A stretch of 10,411 nucleotides of DNA from NCBI GenBank assembly GCA_003573635.1, contig QUTJ01031221.1, positions 1-10,411 on the forward strand, given 5' to 3'. The notes beneath the pieces are model-generated. The model was given only the letters and a program-made list of their open reading frames with translations. It was not told the DNA's origin and made no database searches. The translations under genes and the position numbers were made by a program. Of the stretch, positions 6,499-10,411 are shown one piece after another (within the stretch, counting starts at the first letter, position 1; each line of letters starts with the position of its first letter). Source of the DNA: Goniomonas avonlea (Eukaryota > Cryptophyceae > Goniomonadida > Goniomonadaceae).

Positions 6499-6711
6499 TC
6501 ATCTGACCATGGTCAACAAACATGGACACAACAAACAAGGACACGTCGGCCAGCGAGGTGTCTCGGCCTGCAGAAACTGAACACTCTCGTTGGCTGCCTG
6601 ACCACAAAACTGACCGAGACACACCCGCCAACCCGGTGTTCCTGTGAAAACCGCACTCACACAGAGATCATCTGACCACAGTCGGGGAGGACTTGGATGC
6701 TTGAGCATCAC
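6499..6711 (-). pseudogene. Coding-like fragment, left arm of an inverted pair
   Basis: The minus strand reads CGQAANESVQFLQAETPRW and then a Cys/Leu-rich stretch before a stop. It pairs with the plus-strand frame at about 6790-6890 (MATVSVRFLQANVPHG, then Cys/Leu-rich). Spacing between conserved residues is kept. The two appear to be inverted, diverged copies of one protein-coding element. Family unknown. Confidence 0.4.
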
Positions 6712-6789
6712 AAAGCTTGGCCTGTTTTCGCCAGGTGATTACCATGAGCGAACGGTTCTTGTCGGCCGACACACCGTGCTGACGGGCAT

Positions 6790-7281
6790 GTCTTTTTGTG
6801 TCAGGGTCAGATGGCCACCGTGAGTGTACGGTTTCTGCAGGCCAATGTGCCACACGGGTGTATGTGTTGTTGTTTGCTGTGTGGCTGGGGGGCATGGGGA
6901 CCAACACCAATGAAGACTCAGCAGCCTTTGGCTCTGGCACCAACTCGGTCCGGTCCAATGTTGCACAGGGCGTGGCCACTGCTTCAGCTCAGCTTGACAG
7001 GGTGTGCTCCTCCTATGGATGCAGTCAGCGCACAAGTGGTTTGCGTCTGGCATGTTGGCCTACAGCAACAACAGTTTCGATCAGCTCGAGGTATTGGGCT
7101 ATTAGGCTTCAAATATTTGCAAGCTTTGTGCTGGAGACGATGTCCATCATTGTCTGGGCTTGCTGTGGGGGCTGCTGCCACCGCAGTGGCACTCCAAGGT
7201 CCTTTCAAGCCACCTCCACACGGTTCCGGACCAGGAACCTATGAAAGTGGTCAAGAGCCTGGGACCAGTCCGGGTTGTTGA
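6790..7281 (+). pseudogene. Coding-like fragment, right arm of the inverted pair
   Basis: The frame at 6796-7281 is open for 161 codons. Its first 35 residues match the left arm; after about residue 45 composition becomes Pro/Gln/Ala-rich and an overlapping frame is equally open, so the true frame may shift. No upstream promoter or splice signal stands out. Probably a decayed element. Confidence 0.35.
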
Positions 7282-7289
7282 AACATGTG

Positions 7290-7680
7290 TTGAAGTTTTT
7301 TGGCAGATGTGCGGCCGACACCAGTGCCCAGTTTGAGGCTAGCCTCTGTGCCATCTCGGCCGATGGTGCATTCGGTCAAGTGACACAGTTCAGAACCTGG
7401 GTGTGTTCAATTGGGATCTAGGTCTGTCCGACACAGCCTACATCCTTGCCAGGATGGACATAGTGATGAAGGAGACAATGACAAATGAGATTTTCGCAAT
7501 CAGATTCTGGTGTGGCACTTGGATCCACTATTTTGGCAGCAGCAACCCAAAAGGGCTGTAGTGAGGAAGGATCATGGGGCTGTTCCAAGGTCGCTCAAGT
7601 ACAACTGGGGACAACTGGGTACACAGTGTTTGAGCTGCTTGCTCCAACATGAAATGGTGTTACTTGTGAAATCACTTGAG
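7290..7680 (+). pseudogene. Frameshifted coding-like remnant
   Basis: From about 7290 one plus frame reads CAADTSAQFEASLCAISADG. Near 7395 it shifts to another that gives NLGVFNWDLGLSDTAYILAR and MDIVMKETMTNEIFAIRFW before stopping near 7561. Sense looks protein-like across the shift. No family recognised. Confidence 0.35.
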
Positions 7681-7689
7681 TAAGTAAGC

Positions 7690-7785
7690 TCAAGGAGAGA
7701 GAGGGGGGGGGGGGGGGGGGTCACGAGTCGGAGAGAGGGAGACAGAGGGAGACAGAGGGCGACAGAGGGGGGCGGAGTGAGACAG
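7690..7785 (+). repeat. G18 run and purine-rich tract
   Basis: Eighteen consecutive G occupy 7703-7720. Downstream, AGGGAGACAG at 7736-7745 and 7746-7755 and AGGGCGACAG at 7756-7765 form a 10-bp tandem repeat. Nearly all bases from 7690 to 7780 are purines on the plus strand. Such tracts can form G-quadruplex or triplex DNA. Confidence 0.85.
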
Positions 7786-7801
7786 CATTCTGAGTTCTCC
7801 T

Positions 7802-7829
7802 AATCACTCTAGAGCAGTCTGGAGTGATT
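7802..7829. repeat. Near-perfect 12-bp hairpin
   Basis: AATCACTCTAGA (7802-7813), loop GCAG, TCTGGAGTGATT (7818-7829): 11 of 12 positions pair. Confidence 0.75.
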
Positions 7830-7830
7830 C

Positions 7831-7897
7831 AACCGGTCCCAGATCGATTCAGATCTTTGAAACACCTTTGAACTGATCTAACCGATCTGGACCGGTC
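7831..7897. repeat. Imperfect inverted repeat of about 24 bp
   Basis: AACCGGTCCCAGATCGATTC and on to 7855 is complementary, with few mismatches and one gap, to 7875-7897. The 19-bp loop is TTTGAA...TTTGAACT. Together with the hairpin just upstream it makes a foldback cluster. Confidence 0.7.
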
Positions 7898-7899
7898 CT

Positions 7900-8400
7900 G
7901 AGCGGCCCAGAGCAATTATAAGATCCAGATCACAGCTTGTAGAGCTGAACTGGCTTGTGTCCAGACACCGCCACTGCACCTCCAGCCCACAGGGGCCTCA
8001 AGACATGCTGTCTGACTGCCAACTGCAGCCTCTGCCAGACCTCCACCTCCAACTGCGGCGGGGGTGCAAGCTGGCAAGCGAACTGTGGGAATGGGAACAC
8101 AGACCACATAGGTGGATGACATGAAACCGTGCTGGGTGAGCTGCTTGGCACTCCTTGGCATTCTGGCTCCGGCACTCACGGACACAAGGTGACATCACAA
8201 TGCAGCACAGCTTCAGAGGAGCCACTTGAAGGCAAGGACTGCTATATCAACCCAGACTTTGCGAAGCTTGCCAAATCTGGGAGACTGCTGCAAGGTTGGA
8301 GCAGACTTCACTGTGGTCCCTGGTGAGCATGCCAAGTTCAGGGTTGGAGAGCAATCAGTGGTCCCTCTTGGTCGTGCCTGTTGCCCTCCTGGTTGCACCT
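7900..8400. other. No supported gene
   Basis: Several frames of 60-90 codons are open on both strands and overlap; none has a convincing composition or start. It may be a further part of the neighbouring decayed elements. Confidence 0.3.
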
Positions 8401-8740
8401 GTCTAAGGCCGACTGTGCCAGGGACAGAAAAGGCACTCCTGTCACGTTGTGTGATGTAGTGCTAGTTCTGCCAGAGACAACCCCCTCACCGAGTCTGGGC
8501 GGCTGACTGGCTGGCTTGACAATGGCAGGGTGTGAGAATGTGACTGCCTTGTCATTGAAATCACCAGCAATGTGCACTGCAATCCCAGCCATGAACGATT
8601 GAACTTGTTGGCAACCGAGTCAATCTCAACATTTGGGCTGTAGCCTTTGTTGATTCCAGCAATTGCTTGTGTTGTTGACTCACATAAGCACCCGGCCGTC
8701 ATGGCCAGGTTCTGGTACCAATAATCCGGGCCACACACAC
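8400..8740 (-). pseudogene. Frameshifted coding remnant
   Basis: From 8738 the minus strand reads YWYQNLAMTAGCLCESTTQA then GYSPNVEIDSVANKFN. Near 8600 sense continues in another frame as FMAGIAVHIAGDFNDKAVTF then SHPAIVKPASQPPRLGEGVV. A single 1- or 2-base indel would explain it. The protein is not recognised; the GDFN string alone is not enough to call an endonuclease. Confidence 0.4.
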
Positions 8741-8881
8741 GATGTCAGTGCTCCCATAAGCTCCCATGCTCGGATGTGGGAGATTGAAATGGTCACTGAG
8801 GGTGTTGGCTCTTTGGGACAGTTCAATCCCTCTCTTGGATAGCAAGCGATCAGGATCTGCTTAGGAGCCCGGGTTCTGACT

Positions 8882-9305
8882 GTGATGCAATCTGCAGCTT
8901 TTGACCCAGTACCATCTCATCTGCTTGCTCCAGACATAGTTATCTTATCTGTGCTTGGCAAGTATGAGATGGGTGTGCTTATGGTTTGTCGGTTTGAGCA
9001 GCAGGAGTTGGCCTCCTGGTCGCAAGGAGCCCCATCGTTGCTGACAGAGCTGCTGGTTCACCAGCTATTTTTTCTGACAGTGGTCAGCATGCAGGAGGTT
9101 TTTTGCGGGTGCACCACCAGCAAGGCTTGTGGTCATGATGAATGATTACTATGGCAACGTGGAGCCACTGTGGCCAGTTGACCACAAGGTTGGAGAGGTC
9201 TACCGTCGGCACCTAACAGGGCTGCTGTCTAGGTTGGGAGTTGGGTTTCAGCCAGAGGTCATCGGTAACATTTCCCAGGATGGCCGGAGCTCGGTTGGTC
9301 TGTGC
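8882..9305 (+). pseudogene. Decayed coding-like fragment
   Basis: A plus frame from 8882 (MMQSAAFDPVPSHLLAPDIV) stays open to 9145. An overlapping frame then carries protein-like sense: MNDYYGNVEPLWPVDHKVGE, VYRRHLTGLLSRLGVGF, ending at a stop near 9305. A frameshift between the two is likely. No family recognised. Confidence 0.35.
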
Positions 9306-9312
9306 TGACTGT

Positions 9313-9428
9313 TGGACGTGAGTGGCAGTTTGACTCAGAGAGCTCTTCAGTTTGCTGATGCTGGACGTGAGTGGCTGAGGCATCAGAGGCCGGTTTGATT
9401 TGGAAAGCTATTCAGTTTTCTTCATGCC
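9313..9428 (+). repeat. Imperfect tandem duplication
   Basis: TGGACGTGAGTGGC starts at 9313 and at 9362. The units then share GTTTGA and AGCT(C/A)TTCAGTTT with the second unit longer by about 17 bp. Confidence 0.65.
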
Positions 9429-9984
9429 AGAGCTGATCAAACCTGTAGTCGTGCACACCTGCCCTCACTGGGTCAGTGTCTCCAGACTTCATAGGTTGCT
9501 GGGTGTCTGTCCTGCGGGAGCACCTCCACCTGTGATGGTGACCCCCACAGGAGTCGAGGTGCATCCACCTCCATCAGGCCAGCACACCACACTCAGCACA
9601 ACCACCGCCACAGCCACTGTCTCAGTCTCCAATGCCACCACCCTCACAGCACAATTGCTGCATGGGCTAGCATCCGTCACACTCTATCTGCTGCAGCCGC
9701 TGGCGCAGCTGCCTGCTGACCCTGCCAATCTGAACCCTTTGATCCCAAATCGCGGACCTTCTTGCCAGTTGTGCAGGCTTTGGTCCGGACACTGGCTGAT
9801 CACGTGGCCCTCCTTCAGGCAAGGCACCTGCAAACATGCCACTGCTTGTGATACTTGCCACTACCACCTTGCTGTCTGAATTGGCCACAGCGGTGGCAGG
9901 GGCAAAGACAGTGCCTATTGACACAAAGACAGCACCAGCTGATGCAAAGACAGTGCCCGTTGACGCTTGGGTCGCCTCAGTCAT
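9400..9984. other. Overlapping open frames on both strands
   Basis: A plus frame (9400-9879, 159 codons) is Thr/Pro/Ser-rich; a minus frame (9667-9984, 105 codons) is Ala/Val/Ser-rich and ends in an Arg/Gln-rich stretch. The minus frame lies downstream of element copy 2 on the same strand and could be a later part of it. Neither is recognised. Confidence 0.25.
9904..9966 (+). repeat. 21-bp tandem repeat, three units
   Basis: Units start with AAAGACAG at 9904, 9925 and 9946. As a multiple of three it encodes a 7-residue repeat on either strand: KTVPIDT, KTAPADA, KTVPVDA on plus; a TVFAS/TVFV-like repeat on minus. Confidence 0.85.
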
Positions 9985-10042
9985 GATCTGCGGCTTCTTT
10001 AGCAGTGCTTTGAGCTGCTCTGGACTGTGTCCATGAGCGGCC

Positions 10043-10390
10043 TCAGTCTAGGTTGCCTTGTGGACCTTGTGCCCCCAGTTGTAGACCATGGATCGACCCC
10101 GGGTGATGTTGAAGTAGTGCAGGGTCACACTCGCAGATGATTTTGTAGCCATGCATGATCAAACCTTGATAAAAAGGGTGCTGTTGCCTTGTGCTCTTGC
10201 CTCTGATTGTGGTCAGAAAACTCTCATTGCATTCACAGAGGTATGTGGCTTGCATTTTGAGCAGTTGGAAATGGTGTTCAAGGTAAGTTGGTTTCTGCCA
10301 CTTCAGTGACGATCGCCGAATCCACTTGCTGTGCTTGCGCACAATGTAGATGGAGTAGTACCCATGCAACCGCTTGCGGCACGTACTCAT
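10043..10390 (-). pseudogene. Element ORF, copy 2 (better preserved)
   Basis: The minus-strand frame is open for 115 codons from an ATG at 10388-10390 and stays open to the window edge, so it probably extends beyond. Segments include RKRLHGYYSIYIVRKHSKW, FQLLKMQATYLCECNE, and MHGYKIICECDPALLQHH. The two Cys-Glu-Cys pairs are the clearest feature and could bind metal. Homologous to 4841-5153, where the frame is broken. It may be part of a transposon protein; no family recognised. Whether this copy is still functional cannot be told. Confidence 0.45.
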
Positions 10391-10411
10391 TGTCTCATCA
10401 GCTTCAAATCC

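Noticed and set aside
8520-8590. GDFN motif as evidence of a LINE endonuclease
   Set aside because: The surrounding residues do not show the other expected motifs of that domain, so the four-residue match was not used for identification.

Overview
The window looks like nuclear DNA from a eukaryote. There is no long prokaryotic-style gene and no operon layout. On the minus strand, short protein-like open stretches end at good GT donors and begin at CAG acceptors, and their reading phases fit one another. Around them lies dense repetitive DNA: microsatellites, minisatellites, homopolymer runs, decayed dispersed elements, and an interstitial (TTTAGGG)n-type telomeric motif at 3586-3599. That motif is the land-plant type and is also found in many algae and alveolates. 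Together with GC-rich exons and donors such as GTGCGT, GTCCGT and GTATGT, it suggests an alga or related protist, but I cannot name the species.

Region 847-6307 (minus strand) holds my best gene model: about eleven exons (A to K from 5' to 3'), beginning with an internal exon near 6307 and ending in a stop at 847-849. The phases of A-B-C-D-E-F, G-H and J-K fit without forcing; only the H-I junction is unresolved. The peptides are rich in amphipathic helices. Exons E to I read somewhat like the C-terminal HEAT region of a transportin-3/importin-13 type karyopherin, but this identity is tentative. The introns carry repeats: a 12-bp minisatellite that forms a pyrimidine-rich stretch upstream of one acceptor, the telomeric motif, and copies of a dispersed repeat.

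Region 4112-6031 would be one large intron of about 1.9 kb. It contains two copies (B, C) of a dispersed repeat, plus a decayed copy of another element that recurs at 10043-10390 with its reading frame partly conserved. Region 6308-10411 has no exon chain I can support. It is a mosaic of decayed coding fragments (some frameshifted), inverted repeats, a G18/purine tract and short tandem repeats, best read as an old transposable-element graveyard.

Region 1-846 lies 3' of the gene and is low-complexity: degenerate CTGACT-type repeats, a short duplication and a 24-bp tandem repeat that runs up to the stop codon. No RNA gene, CRISPR array or intact mobile element was found. The most notable items are the exon chain, the element shared by 4840-5153 and 10043-10390, the four-copy dispersed repeat, and the telomeric motif between direct repeats.
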